A stretch of DNA of 64,000 bases from Streptomyces malaysiensis subsp. samsunensis (GTDB lineage Bacteria > Actinomycetota > Actinomycetes > Streptomycetales > Streptomycetaceae), in the NCBI RefSeq assembly GCF_024519315.1, contig NZ_JANIIC010000046.1, positions 31,379 through 95,378 on the forward strand, given 5' to 3'. The position numbers were made by a program, and so were the translations under genes. Numbering within the stretch: the first letter of the stretch is position 1; each line of letters starts with the position of its first letter. The notes beneath the pieces were generated by a model. It saw only the letters and a program-made list of their open reading frames with translations, did no database searches and was not told the origin of the DNA. Positions 44,461-52,033 of the stretch are shown one piece after another.

Positions 44461-44923
44461 ACCGGGCAGGGACCTGGGGGTTGCGCAGCCAGATCAGGCG
44501 GCTCTTGGGCCGCTCCATCTTCACCAGCAGGTCGTGCAGGGGCACCAGGCGGGGATGGATGCGGCCGGTGCCGTCGTCCAGGAGCACGGCGAGTTGGTCG
44601 GCGAGCGTGCAGCGTTCGCAGAGGCGTCCGCCCAGCAGTATGCCCTCGAATCCGCACCGGTCGCAGAAGAAGGTGCGGGTGATGCCGGCGCGGTCGCGGC
44701 GGATAGCGGTCCCGTCCAGGGCCTTGCCGGGAAGAAGCCGTGTGGTGCCGCAGTCGGGGCACTGCCCGGGGTGTGCATGGCCCGTTCGAAGCAGGTACGG
44801 CAGATCGGCCCGTCGCTCCACTCGGCGGCCTTGGCTGCCCGTCGGCCGCAGCGTGTGCAGTCGCGGACGTGCCGGCGCTCGTATTGCTCGCGGTTGCTCG
44901 CGGTTGCTGTAGGCGGGGCTCAT
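44455..44923 (-). pseudogene. Integrase-associated zinc-ribbon protein, double frameshift and truncation
   Basis: From the ATG at 44923 the sequence starts MSPAYSNREQ. A 10-bp tandem duplication at 44884-44903 then shifts the frame. The true continuation (YERRHVRDCTRCGRRAA, GPICRTCFERAMHTPG) is in the next frame until a second shift near 44770 restores frame one at QCPDCGTTRLLPGK, CDRCGFEGILLGGRLCERC and SRLIWLRNPQVP. Several CxxC pairs show it was a multi-zinc protein. It is cut after NPQVP. The start overlaps the integrase end by ATGA, as in intact streptomycete integration modules. Confidence 0.65.
44884..44903. repeat. 10-bp tandem duplication inside the zinc-ribbon gene
   Basis: TTGCTCGCGG occurs at 44884-44893 and again at 44894-44903. 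Removing one copy restores the reading frame of the zinc-ribbon protein, so the duplication is the likely first lesion. Confidence 0.75.
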
Positions 44924-44995
44924 GACTCCGGGGTGAGGCGGACGCGCTTGGGCCGTCGGGCGGACAGGTCGATCGGAGCCTCTTCGCCGGCTGCC
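44920..44995 (-). pseudogene. Site-specific integrase, last 24 residues
   Basis: The minus strand reads AGEEAPIDLSARRPKRVRLT then PES and stop at 44920, which is the conserved tail of streptomycete tyrosine integrases that precede the zinc-ribbon protein. The rest of the gene is replaced by a plus-strand monooxygenase fragment beginning near 45013. Confidence 0.55.
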
Positions 44996-45012
44996 CGGCG
45001 GGCCGGGAGGCC

Positions 45013-45395
45013 GGCTGGAAGCTCGCCCGCGTGCTCACCGGCGAGCTGGGGGAGGAGTGGCTCGACACCTACGAGGCCGAGCGCCGTCCCAACGCGGATT
45101 TCTACACCGGCCTCGCGGTCGGCCTGGGCCGCGTCATCAAGCAGGAGGCGACGCCGCAGGAGATCGAGGCGATGAACACCATCCCCGAGAACACCGTCAC
45201 GCCGTGGGAGCCACCGTTGACCGCCCCGCCGGTGCTGGCCGGAGGCTGGCTGAATGGCGAGCAGGGCGATGGCAGCGCCATCGGCCGGATGGTGCCACAG
45301 CCGATCTGCGGCGACGCCGTGGGCGCGATGGCCCGCCTCGACGACCTGCTGCCCGACGGCTTTGTGCTGCTCGGCGCCGACCTTGATCCGGCCAC
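45013..45395 (+). pseudogene. FAD-dependent aromatic monooxygenase, C-terminal fragment
   Basis: GWKLARVLTGELGEEWLDTY followed by EAERRPNADF is the signature near the end of the FAD domain of phenol-hydroxylase-like enzymes. ARLDDLLPDGFVLLGADLDP belongs to their thioredoxin-like tail. The FAD-binding N-terminus is missing. Without a stop, the frame passes directly into an amidohydrolase fragment. Confidence 0.65.
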
Positions 45396-45505
45396 GCGGG
45401 CCGACCTTCTCCTCGTCGACGGCGACCCACTTGAGGACATAGTCGTACTGCGCGACCCGTCACGTCTCGCGGTGATCGTGAAGGACGGTCGTATCGTCAA
45501 GTCCA
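45396..45505 (+). pseudogene. Amidohydrolase, C-terminal fragment fused in frame to the monooxygenase
   Basis: RADLLLVDGDPLEDIVVLRD followed by SRLAVIVKDGRIVKS is the last strand block of metal-dependent amidohydrolases. It continues the monooxygenase frame through a shared ATRAD-like joint near 45395. No metal-binding residues remain. Confidence 0.6.
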
Positions 45506-45715
45506 CGCATCGCGGGCTACTCCTCGGGCGGCTGGCTGGCGCACGACCTGGCCGCGCACCTGGAGCGGACCGGCGCCCCCGTCACCGCGCTGCTGTTGAA
45601 CCACTGCACGGCCGACCCGGCGGCGCCTTTGTCAGGGTCAAGTCCAGGGGTTCGACGGGAGTTCGGGCCGGAGGCACTGCTCAACTACCAGGAGGTGAAG
45701 TCGATCCACCGGTGA
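45506..45715 (+). pseudogene. Type I thioesterase fragment
   Basis: In the next frame, GYSSGGWLAHDLAAHLERTG then APVTALLL is the nucleophile elbow (GxSxGG) and following helix of PKS/NRPS thioesterases. It runs to a TGA at 45713-45715, but the sequence after about 45600 is not recognisable. It is the third gene piece joined in this 700-base mosaic. Confidence 0.55.
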
Positions 45716-45801
45716 CCACCGCGCATCGGTTGTAGCCGCGCGCTCCCCGTGAACGGCGGGAAGTTCCACTACTGCCGACAAGACCGGTGGGTCATGACCG
45801 C

Positions 45802-46584
45802 TCAGGGGATCCTGGCGACGCCGACGTGGAAGCCACTGCGCTCGGGTGCCGGTGCCGGGTTTTCCCGGTACCACTCGGTGGCGGACACCAGCCCCGGTGC
45901 CACGAGTTCCAGTCCCTCGAAGAAGGGCTCGACCTCACTTTTGGTACGCAACCGCAGCGGGATCGCGGCCTTCTTGTACGCGGCCTCGATCTTCCCCTCC
46001 CACTCAGGATGCTGGTCGGCCGTCCCGTGCGAGAGGAGCAGGAAGCTGCCTGAAGGAAGTGCTGTCACGAGGGTGCGCACGATGCCGTACGGATCCTGGT
46101 CATCGGGCAGGAAATGCAGCAGGGCGAACAGGGACAGGGCGACGGGGCGTTTGAAGTCGAGCTGCTCACTGGCGCGTTCCAGGATGACCGCGGGCTGCCG
46201 CACATCCGCGTGGAGGAAGTCGGTCACCCCCTCCGGGGTGCTGGTCAGCCGCGCTTCCGCGTGACGCAGGACAATCGAGTCGTTGTCCACGTAGACGATC
46301 CGGGCGGCGGGCGCTATCGCCTGCACGGTCTCGTGCAGGTTGGGTGCGGTGGGGATGCCGGAGCCGATGTCGAGGAACTGGTCGACGTCGTTCTTCGCCA
46401 GCCAGGCGACGGCGCGGTGCATGAACGCCCGGTTCCGGACCGCGTTGCCACGAGTCTCCTCGGGCAGTGCCTCGCATACGTTCTGGTCGATGGCGTAGTT
46501 GTCCTTCCCGCCCAGCAACCAGTCGTAGACGCGGGCGGGGTGAGGTTTGCCGGCGTCGGTGCCGGCACGGGATATATCGGTCAC
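45802..46584 (-). CDS. DUF574-family SAM-dependent methyltransferase
   Basis: The product has about 260 residues from the GTG at 46584. An ATG 45 bases upstream is also open, and the ribosome site is unclear for both. It opens with the family block HPARVYDWLLGGKDNYAID, then VDQFLDIGSGIPTAPNLHE for SAM, RIVYVDNDSIVLRHAEA, and FALLHFLPDDQDPYGIVRTL. This large actinobacterial family (S-adenosyl methyltransferase, DUF574) has no fixed substrate and is over-represented in Streptomyces. It stands alone here. Confidence 0.87.
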   Translation of the reverse strand: MTDISRAGTDAGKPHPARVYDWLLGGKDNYAIDQNVCEALPEETRGNAVRNRAFMHRAVAWLAKNDVDQFLDIGSGIPTAPNLHETVQAIAPAARIVYVDNDSIVLRHAEARLTSTPEGVTDFLHADVRQPAVILERASEQLDFKRPVALSLFALLHFLPDDQDPYGIVRTLVTALPSGSFLLLSHGTADQHPEWEGKIEAAYKKAAIPLRLRTKSEVEPFFEGLELVAPGLVSATEWYRENPAPAPERSGFHVGVARIP

Positions 46585-46629
46585 GGGACTTCGTGCGCGG
46601 AACCCCGGACGCGATGGGTGCAAGCCCAT

Positions 46630-46924
46630 CCGCCCCTGGTCGCATAGGTGTTGTCAGCGCCCGCCGAGACTGTCCAGGGCTGTAGGCCGGAAAGGTTCAC
46701 CGGCTCGCGACGCCCGGTGCGACACGCCCCCACCCTGCCGCCGGGAGGTGCCCCAACGCGGCGTTGCCGCATCGCCCACGTACGTCCCGTACGAGGACGA
46801 TGCTCCGCAGAAGATTGTAGCGTACGCTCTATACGGCGCGCACCTCGTCCCCACCATCGCGCTGGCTGGGCCATCCGGAACAGGCGGTGTTCGCAAGGCG
46901 GGTGCCGGTGCCGGGCCGTCGGAG
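46630..46924. other. Intergenic region
   Basis: I see no gene. Short frames on both strands lack ribosome sites and family motifs. It should hold the methyltransferase promoter and the 3' end signals of the XRE regulator. Confidence 0.35.
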
Positions 46925-47818
46925 CTACCGCTGGTCGCCGCTGTGGGGGATCGGATCAGGCGGTGTGGCTGACGGATCCGGGGCGGTGAGATTCTGGTGT
47001 CCTATGACGCGCAGCAGTTCGAGCTGTCCCACGGCATCGCTGCCCGGGCGGGGGGTGAAGACGAGCAGCCGCTGGTCCTGCCGGGCGGTGGCGAGTACTT
47101 CGCAGTCGATGGAGACGATGCCGACGGCGGGGTGGACGATGCGCTTGCGGTCGCTGCGGCGTACGGCGACGTCATGGCGCTCCCACAGATCGTCGAACTC
47201 GCTGCTGGCGGCGCGCAGGGCGCCCACCAGCTTCGCGGCCTGCGGGTCCCGGGGACGTAGCGCGACCGCGGCGCGCAGGTCGGCGACCTGAACCCGGCTC
47301 TGGTGTTCGTGGTCCTCACCGGGGTAGAGCGCCCGGGTGGCCGACTGGGTGAACCATCGGTAGATGAAGTTGCGGGCGAGCCCGGTGTATGCGGTCTGCT
47401 CGCCGAGCAGTGCGACCGCCATCCTGTTCTGTGCGAGGACCTCACCCAGGTCGGAGACGACCTGGGCAGGCAGTTCCGTGAGCGCGTCCAGCAGTCGCAG
47501 CAGGCCCGGGCTGACATGGTCGTCGGCGGCGAAGGCGGGTGGAGAGTGGTGACCGGCCAGGTGGAACAGGTGGTCGCGTTCGTCGATACCCAGCCGCAGC
47601 GCTCGGGAGAGCGCGGTGAGCATCTGCGGTGACGGCTGCGGACCGCGAGCCTGCTCCAGCCGGATGTAGTAGTCCGGGGACATCCCCGCGAGCTGGGCGA
47701 CCTCGTGCCGACGCAGCCCCGGGGTCCGTCGGCGTGCGCCTGTGGGAAGGCCCACGTCGGCGGGGGTCAGCAGCTCGCGGCGGCGCCGCAGGAAGCCCGC
47801 GAGCTCCTTCTTGTCCAT
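46925..47818 (-). CDS. XRE-family regulator with MmyB-like ligand domain
   Basis: The 297-residue protein starts at the ATG at 47818 (MDKKELAGFLRRRRE). It has the HTH TPGLRRHEVAQLAGMSPDYYIRLEQARG at about 35-62 and the MmyB-like C-terminal domain (LAQNRMAVALLGE, FIYRWFTQSATRALYPGEDHE, ELLRVIGHQNLT-type end). Members with this layout sit beside short-chain or NmrA-type oxidoreductases and regulate them. It is divergent from an NmrA gene across about 145 bases. Confidence 0.9.
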   Translation of the reverse strand: MDKKELAGFLRRRRELLTPADVGLPTGARRRTPGLRRHEVAQLAGMSPDYYIRLEQARGPQPSPQMLTALSRALRLGIDERDHLFHLAGHHSPPAFAADDHVSPGLLRLLDALTELPAQVVSDLGEVLAQNRMAVALLGEQTAYTGLARNFIYRWFTQSATRALYPGEDHEHQSRVQVADLRAAVALRPRDPQAAKLVGALRAASSEFDDLWERHDVAVRRSDRKRIVHPAVGIVSIDCEVLATARQDQRLLVFTPRPGSDAVGQLELLRVIGHQNLTAPDPSATPPDPIPHSGDQR

Positions 47819-47964
47819 GCATCCGAGTATGAGCCTCTCGGGCGCGGGCAGGGAGGGACTGCCGATACCTGTCTTCGCGGGTCTCTCCCGGACCGGTGCG
47901 TGCCGCCGCACCGTGGTGGGGCGAGCCCATCGCACCGAGCCAACCGAGTAGAGGGAAGAACCTG

Positions 47965-48804
47965 ATGAAGATCCTCGTCACCGGCGCCACCGGAACCGTC
48001 GGCGGCCATGTCGCCCGACAGCTCTCCGGCAGCGGCCACCAGCTCGTGGCCCTGATCCGTGACCCGTCCAAGGCCGACCTGCCCGCCGACATCACGATCG
48101 TCGAGGGTGACCTGACCGACGCCTCCGCCGTGCGCCGAGCCTTGGACGGCACCGACCGGGCGTTCCTCAACATGGCCGACGACAACGGGGCCGTCTTCGC
48201 CGACGCTGCCGCCGAGGCCGGGCTGGGACACACCGTGCTGCTCTCCTCCTTCGCCGCGGTCACCGAACTGCCCTCCGGCCCGGCGAACATCATCACCGCC
48301 CGCCACCAGGCGGGGGAGCAGGCCCTCATGCAGGCCGGTGTGCCCTCGACGTCGCTGCGGGCAGCCGGGTTCGACTACAACATCCTGATGTGGGTCGCCG
48401 GCGCCGCCGACGGTGTCGTGCGCGCCCCGAACGCGGACGTGAAGCTCCCGGTGGTCGACCCGGCCGACATCGCCGCCGCGGCCGTCGCCGTACTCACCGC
48501 CACCGACCCGAAGCCCGGGGCATACTCGATCACCGGGCCGCAGCGCCTGTCCGTGCGCGACCAGGTCGCCATCATCAACGAGACACTGCACCGCTCGTAC
48601 ACCGTGCAGGAGATCAGCCAGGCCGAGGCGGCCACGGCGGCGTTTGCGCACGGCACCCCGGACTTCGTCACCACCTCCGTGCTGGAGACCATGGGCCCCG
48701 GCGCGGCCGTACTCGTCCCCAGCGGTGACGTCCAGACCCTGACCGGCAAGCCGGCCCGGCCCTTCCGGGCTTGGGTCGCCGACAACGCCAAGGCCATCGC
48801 GTGA
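47965..48804 (+). CDS. NmrA-family NAD(P)-binding protein
   Basis: The 279-residue protein has the Rossmann motif VTGATGTVGGHVARQL (5-20), then DPSKADLPADITIVEGDLTD and HTVLLSSFAAV, with no SDR-type catalytic tyrosine. It resembles NmrA redox sensors and QOR2-like quinone reductases. GAGGGAAGAA precedes the ATG. It is divergent from the XRE regulator, which probably controls it. A role in redox sensing or reduction of a quinone is likely, but no substrate is shown. Confidence 0.87.
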   Translation: MKILVTGATGTVGGHVARQLSGSGHQLVALIRDPSKADLPADITIVEGDLTDASAVRRALDGTDRAFLNMADDNGAVFADAAAEAGLGHTVLLSSFAAVTELPSGPANIITARHQAGEQALMQAGVPSTSLRAAGFDYNILMWVAGAADGVVRAPNADVKLPVVDPADIAAAAVAVLTATDPKPGAYSITGPQRLSVRDQVAIINETLHRSYTVQEISQAEAATAAFAHGTPDFVTTSVLETMGPGAAVLVPSGDVQTLTGKPARPFRAWVADNAKAIA

Positions 48805-48822
48805 CAGCGCAGATGGCAGGAG

Positions 48823-49281
48823 TCAGGTTGCCTGGACTGTGGTGTTGGTGATGGAGGGGGACGTGTCTGCCGCGGTTGCGGTTGCTGTGCCGGTGCGTGC
48901 GAGGAGGAGTCCTGCGACGCCTTGCAGAAAGGTTTCGGAGACCAGTTCGGGGTCGAAGAGGCAACCGGCGGCCATGGCACCGTCCCTGAGCATCACGAGG
49001 TGCCGGGCTGCCGGGGCGGCTGGTGCGTCGCTGGTCTGTGCCAGCAGGTCCGTGATGGTGTTCAGGAACCACTGGCGGTGAGCCAGGATGAATTGGTGGA
49101 TCGGGTGGGCGGGATCGGGGTATTCGGCTGCCGCGTTGAGGAAGGCGCAGCCGTGGAAACCGGGGGACAGGATGCCCTGGGTGATGGATTCGGCGACGGC
49201 CTGGACCTTGCCGACGGCTGACTCGCTGCTTGCCTGGGCGGCGGCGACCTGTCCTCGGATTCCCTGGTCGGCCTGGTTAAT
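48823..49281 (-). pseudogene. TetR-family regulator lacking its DNA-binding domain
   Basis: From INQADQGIRGQVAAAQ to the stop at 48823 the product aligns with the second half of the TetR protein at 50595-51206 (for example HQFILAHRQWFLNTITDLLA and RDGAMAAGCLFDPELVSETF). The first 70 codons with the HTH are missing. Directly upstream lies a copy of the operator core found before the intact gene, so the deletion joined promoter DNA to the middle of the gene. Confidence 0.75.
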
Positions 49282-49286
49282 GGCGG

Positions 49287-49299
49287 GACCGAACGTTCT
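49287..49299. promoter_or_regulatory. Retained TetR operator core
   Basis: On the minus strand this reads AGAACGTTCGGTC, identical over 13 bases to the site before the intact TetR gene at 51224. It still lies 134 bases before the alpha/beta hydrolase start. Confidence 0.6.
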
Positions 49300-49369
49300 C
49301 TCTCGCCGTGCACATGTGTCCGTGCCGGGCGAGGCGGCGGCGTCCAGGTCCACGTGGAACAGGGGCGGC

Positions 49370-49408
49370 CCTCCGCACCTCGAAGCAGCACCTCCGCACC
49401 TCGAAGCA
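49370..49408 (+). repeat. Tandem repeat before the alpha/beta hydrolase gene
   Basis: CCTCCGCACCTCGAAGCA occurs at 49370 and again at 49391, a 21-bp period, between the operator and the hydrolase start. Confidence 0.6.
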
Positions 49409-49432
49409 ACAGTCGAACCGAAAGGCCACGCC

Positions 49433-50242
49433 ATGCGAATTCGCATCCCCCGTCGCGTCGCACTTGCTGCCGGCGCCCTCGTTCTGCTCGGTGCGACCAC
49501 CGCTCCGGGCGTGGCGCTGGCGACCGACGACGGGTCCTCTGCCGCATCCGCTTCCCCGAAGCCGACCGTTGTCCTCGTCCATGGAGCGTGGGCGGATTCC
49601 TCCAGCTGGCCGTCGGTGATGGAGCGACTGCGCAAGGACGGCTATCCGGTGCGAGCCATCGCCAATCCGCTGCGGGGGCTCGCCAGCGACACTGCCTACG
49701 TTTCCAGTTACCTGTCCACGATCGACGGCCCCGTGGTGCTGGTCGGCCATTCCTACGGCGGTGCCGTGATCACCAACTCCGCCGCTTCGGACCCCGATGT
49801 GAAGGCCCTGGTCTACGTCGCCGGCTTCATCCCCGCGAAGGGTGAGACGGTGGGCGATCTGGCTGCCAAGTCCTCACCGCCCATCCCGCTCATCTCGACC
49901 GCCATCCCGGGCGGTACGGACGTGTCCATCGACCCGGCCCACTTCCGGGAGGTCTTCGCCGGCGATGTCGACGAGACCACAGCCGCCAATCTGGCAGCGG
50001 TCCAGCGGCCCGCCAACACCGAAGCGGTCTCCGAAGCCGGCGTTGAGGAAGCGTTCCGCACCATCCCCTCCTGGAGCCTGATCACCCGCCAGGACCACGC
50101 GATCGCTCCCGACGTCCAGCGTTTCATGTCCAAGCGAGCCGGTTCGCACACCGAAGAGGTCAACGCCTCCCACGCCGTGATGATCAGTCGCCCCGGCGCG
50201 GTCACGCACATGATCGAGGATGCTGCCCGCGACACCCGGTGA
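49433..50242 (+). CDS. Secreted alpha/beta hydrolase
   Basis: The 269-residue precursor has a Sec or Tat-like signal (MRIRIPRRVALAAGALVLLG, cleavage near ALA-TD). The mature enzyme shows VVLVHGAWADSSSW for the oxyanion strand, the nucleophile elbow VVLVGHSYGGAVI (Ser near residue 106) and a late VNASHAVMISRP with the catalytic His. The sequence resembles salicylate-esterase/haloperoxidase-like hydrolases. The divergent TetR relic and operator suggest it was once repressed by that protein and may now be constitutive. Confidence 0.87.
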   Translation: MRIRIPRRVALAAGALVLLGATTAPGVALATDDGSSAASASPKPTVVLVHGAWADSSSWPSVMERLRKDGYPVRAIANPLRGLASDTAYVSSYLSTIDGPVVLVGHSYGGAVITNSAASDPDVKALVYVAGFIPAKGETVGDLAAKSSPPIPLISTAIPGGTDVSIDPAHFREVFAGDVDETTAANLAAVQRPANTEAVSEAGVEEAFRTIPSWSLITRQDHAIAPDVQRFMSKRAGSHTEEVNASHAVMISRPGAVTHMIEDAARDTR

Positions 50243-50594
50243 AACCACCGCGTTGAACCCCGAGGCGAACCCGCCTCTCCGACGCTGTCACAAAGTGCGG
50301 CGGTGGGTGCCTCGGGGCCGCCACGGGCTGCCCCCAACCCCGGCGGCGTGCGTGGTGGCGACTACTACATCCCGGGCGGACAATGGGCCGTCAATTCCCG
50401 GTTCGACACGGGAAATCAGCTCGATGCCGCGCCTCGCCCACACCGGCGACCGCGGACGCGCACGCCGGTGGTCGGCCGGTGGCGTGGCCGTCCATGGAAC
50501 CTGAATCTCGCCGGTCGGTCCGCCGTGGAACCCCGACGGTCACACCGGTGGGGACCGACCGCGGTTGTCGGTACCGCACGGCGTGATACCTGAC
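50243..50594. other. Convergent intergenic region
   Basis: I see no gene. A plus-strand frame reads GDYYIPGGQWAVNSRFDTGN, but no start or family supports it. No strong terminator was found. Confidence 0.35.
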
Positions 50595-51206
50595 TCACAT
50601 GTCGGCCGGCTCGGTGTAGGAGGGCGCGGCGTGGGCTTTGAGGAGTCCTTCGACTCCGCGTAGGAAGGTCTCGCATACCAGTGCGGGGTCGAAGAGGCAG
50701 CCGGCGGCCATCGCGCCATCCCGCATCATCACGAAATGGCGGGCGGCGGGTTCCGCGGGCTGCTCTCGGATCTTGGCCAGAAGTTCGGTGATGGTGTCGA
50801 GGAACCACTGGCGGTGCGCGAGGACGGCCTGGTGTACCGGGTGATCGGGGTCGGGGTACTCGGCGACGGCGTTGAGGAAGGCACACCCTCGGAAGCCGGG
50901 GGACCGGATGCCCTCGGCGATGGACGCACTGATGGTCCGGATGGTGTCGGCGGCCGGGAGCCCCGCGGCGACGGCCGCGTCGGCCTGGCCGCGTATGGCG
51001 CGGTCGGCCTCGTTCAGGTAGGCGACGACGAGGCTTTCCTTGCTCGGGAAGTGGCGGTAGAAGGTGGCCCGTGTCACCTGGGCTTCCGCGACGATGCGGT
51101 CGACGCCGACGGCGTGGATCCCTTCCGCGTAGAACACCCGGATGGCCGTCTTGAGCAGCCGGGACCGGGCTTCGGACGGCCTGCTTTCGGATTCGCTGCG
51201 CACCAT
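50595..51206 (-). CDS. TetR-family transcriptional regulator
   Basis: The 203-residue protein has a standard HTH at about 13-60 (RSRLLKTAIRVFYAEGIHAV, VAEAQVTRATFYRHFPSKE) and a C-terminal domain with FRGCAFLNAVAEYPDPDHP, typical of a subgroup that sits next to oxidoreductases and hydrolases. Two copies of AGAACGTTC(G/A)GTCT lie in the divergent region, at 51224 and 51274. It should repress itself and the DUF308/disulfide-oxidoreductase operon. A truncated paralogue lies 1.3 kb away. Confidence 0.9.
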   Translation of the reverse strand: MVRSESESRPSEARSRLLKTAIRVFYAEGIHAVGVDRIVAEAQVTRATFYRHFPSKESLVVAYLNEADRAIRGQADAAVAAGLPAADTIRTISASIAEGIRSPGFRGCAFLNAVAEYPDPDHPVHQAVLAHRQWFLDTITELLAKIREQPAEPAARHFVMMRDGAMAAGCLFDPALVCETFLRGVEGLLKAHAAPSYTEPADM

Positions 51207-51222
51207 GCTGTCATTCTAGGTG

Positions 51223-51287
51223 TAGAACGTTCGGTCTTGACAAGGTGCGACGTTTCTTGCCAGGCTACGAAACAGAACGTTCAGTCT
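51223..51287. promoter_or_regulatory. Two TetR operator sites
   Basis: TAGAACGTTCGGTCTT (51223-51238) and CAGAACGTTCAGTCT (51273-51287) share the palindromic core GAACGTTC. They lie 17 and 67 bases upstream of the tetR start. Confidence 0.7.
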
Positions 51288-51471
51288 CGCAGAGCCGGGC
51301 GTCCAGTGGCTCATCGCGTTCGGCGGTGGCCCGGTCCGTCACCCGCCCTGGCGCCGGCAGGACCGGGCGATCGCGCCGGTCCGGGAGACATACGGCGGGC
51401 CCGATCGTGAACGCCGACCGCGGGAAGCCCTGAACTTCTTTCTCCTTCGCATATCCACCGAAAGGATCAAC

Positions 51472-52032
51472 GTGACCACCATTGCTGCTCCGTCCGGTAC
51501 CACCGGGACGGCTTCTGCCCTGCGGCAGCTGTACTTCGTCCGGTTCGCGTTCGCCATCGTCTGGGCCCTGGTGATGTTCACCATGGCCTCGAAGCTCAGC
51601 CCGGTCGCGATCGTGCTGCTGGTGCTGTATCCGCTGTTCGACGTGGGTGCGGCCGTCGTCGACGCGAACGCGTCGCGCACCACTCGATCGCCGGTGCTGC
51701 TCTACGTGAACATGGCGGTCAGCTTTGTCGCGGCCGTCGGCGTGGGCATCGCCTCCGCGTCCGGCATTCCGGCGGTGCTGCGGGTGTGGGGAGCCTGGGC
51801 GATCGTGTCCGGGCTGGTCCAGCTGATCGTGGCCGTTCCCCGTCGCAAGATGGGTGGCCAGTGGCCGATGATCCTCAGCGGCGGTATCTCGGTCCTGGCC
51901 GGTGCGTCGTTCGTCGCGTCGGCCGGCGCGGACAAGCCCACGCTCACCAGCGCGATCGGCTACGCCATCCCGGGCGGCGTCTTCTTCCTCATCTCGGCCC
52001 TGCGCCTGGGCCGCGCCGCCAAGGAAGACTGA
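51472..52032 (+). CDS. DUF308/HdeD-like membrane protein
   Basis: The 186-residue protein starts at the GTG at 51472 after GAAAGGA. It has six membrane segments in three hairpins (for example FAIVWALVMFTMAS, IVLLVLYPLFDVGAAVV and YAIPGGVFFLISALRLG), as in the HdeD/DUF308 family of acid- or stress-linked membrane proteins. One base separates it from the disulfide oxidoreductase, so they form one transcript under TetR control. Function unknown. Confidence 0.75.
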   Translation: MTTIAAPSGTTGTASALRQLYFVRFAFAIVWALVMFTMASKLSPVAIVLLVLYPLFDVGAAVVDANASRTTRSPVLLYVNMAVSFVAAVGVGIASASGIPAVLRVWGAWAIVSGLVQLIVAVPRRKMGGQWPMILSGGISVLAGASFVASAGADKPTLTSAIGYAIPGGVFFLISALRLGRAAKED

Positions 52033-52033
52033 C

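Noticed and set aside
43716..45068. A 450-codon minus-strand gene
   Set aside because: The frame crosses several junctions between unrelated relics. Only its last 45 residues look native.
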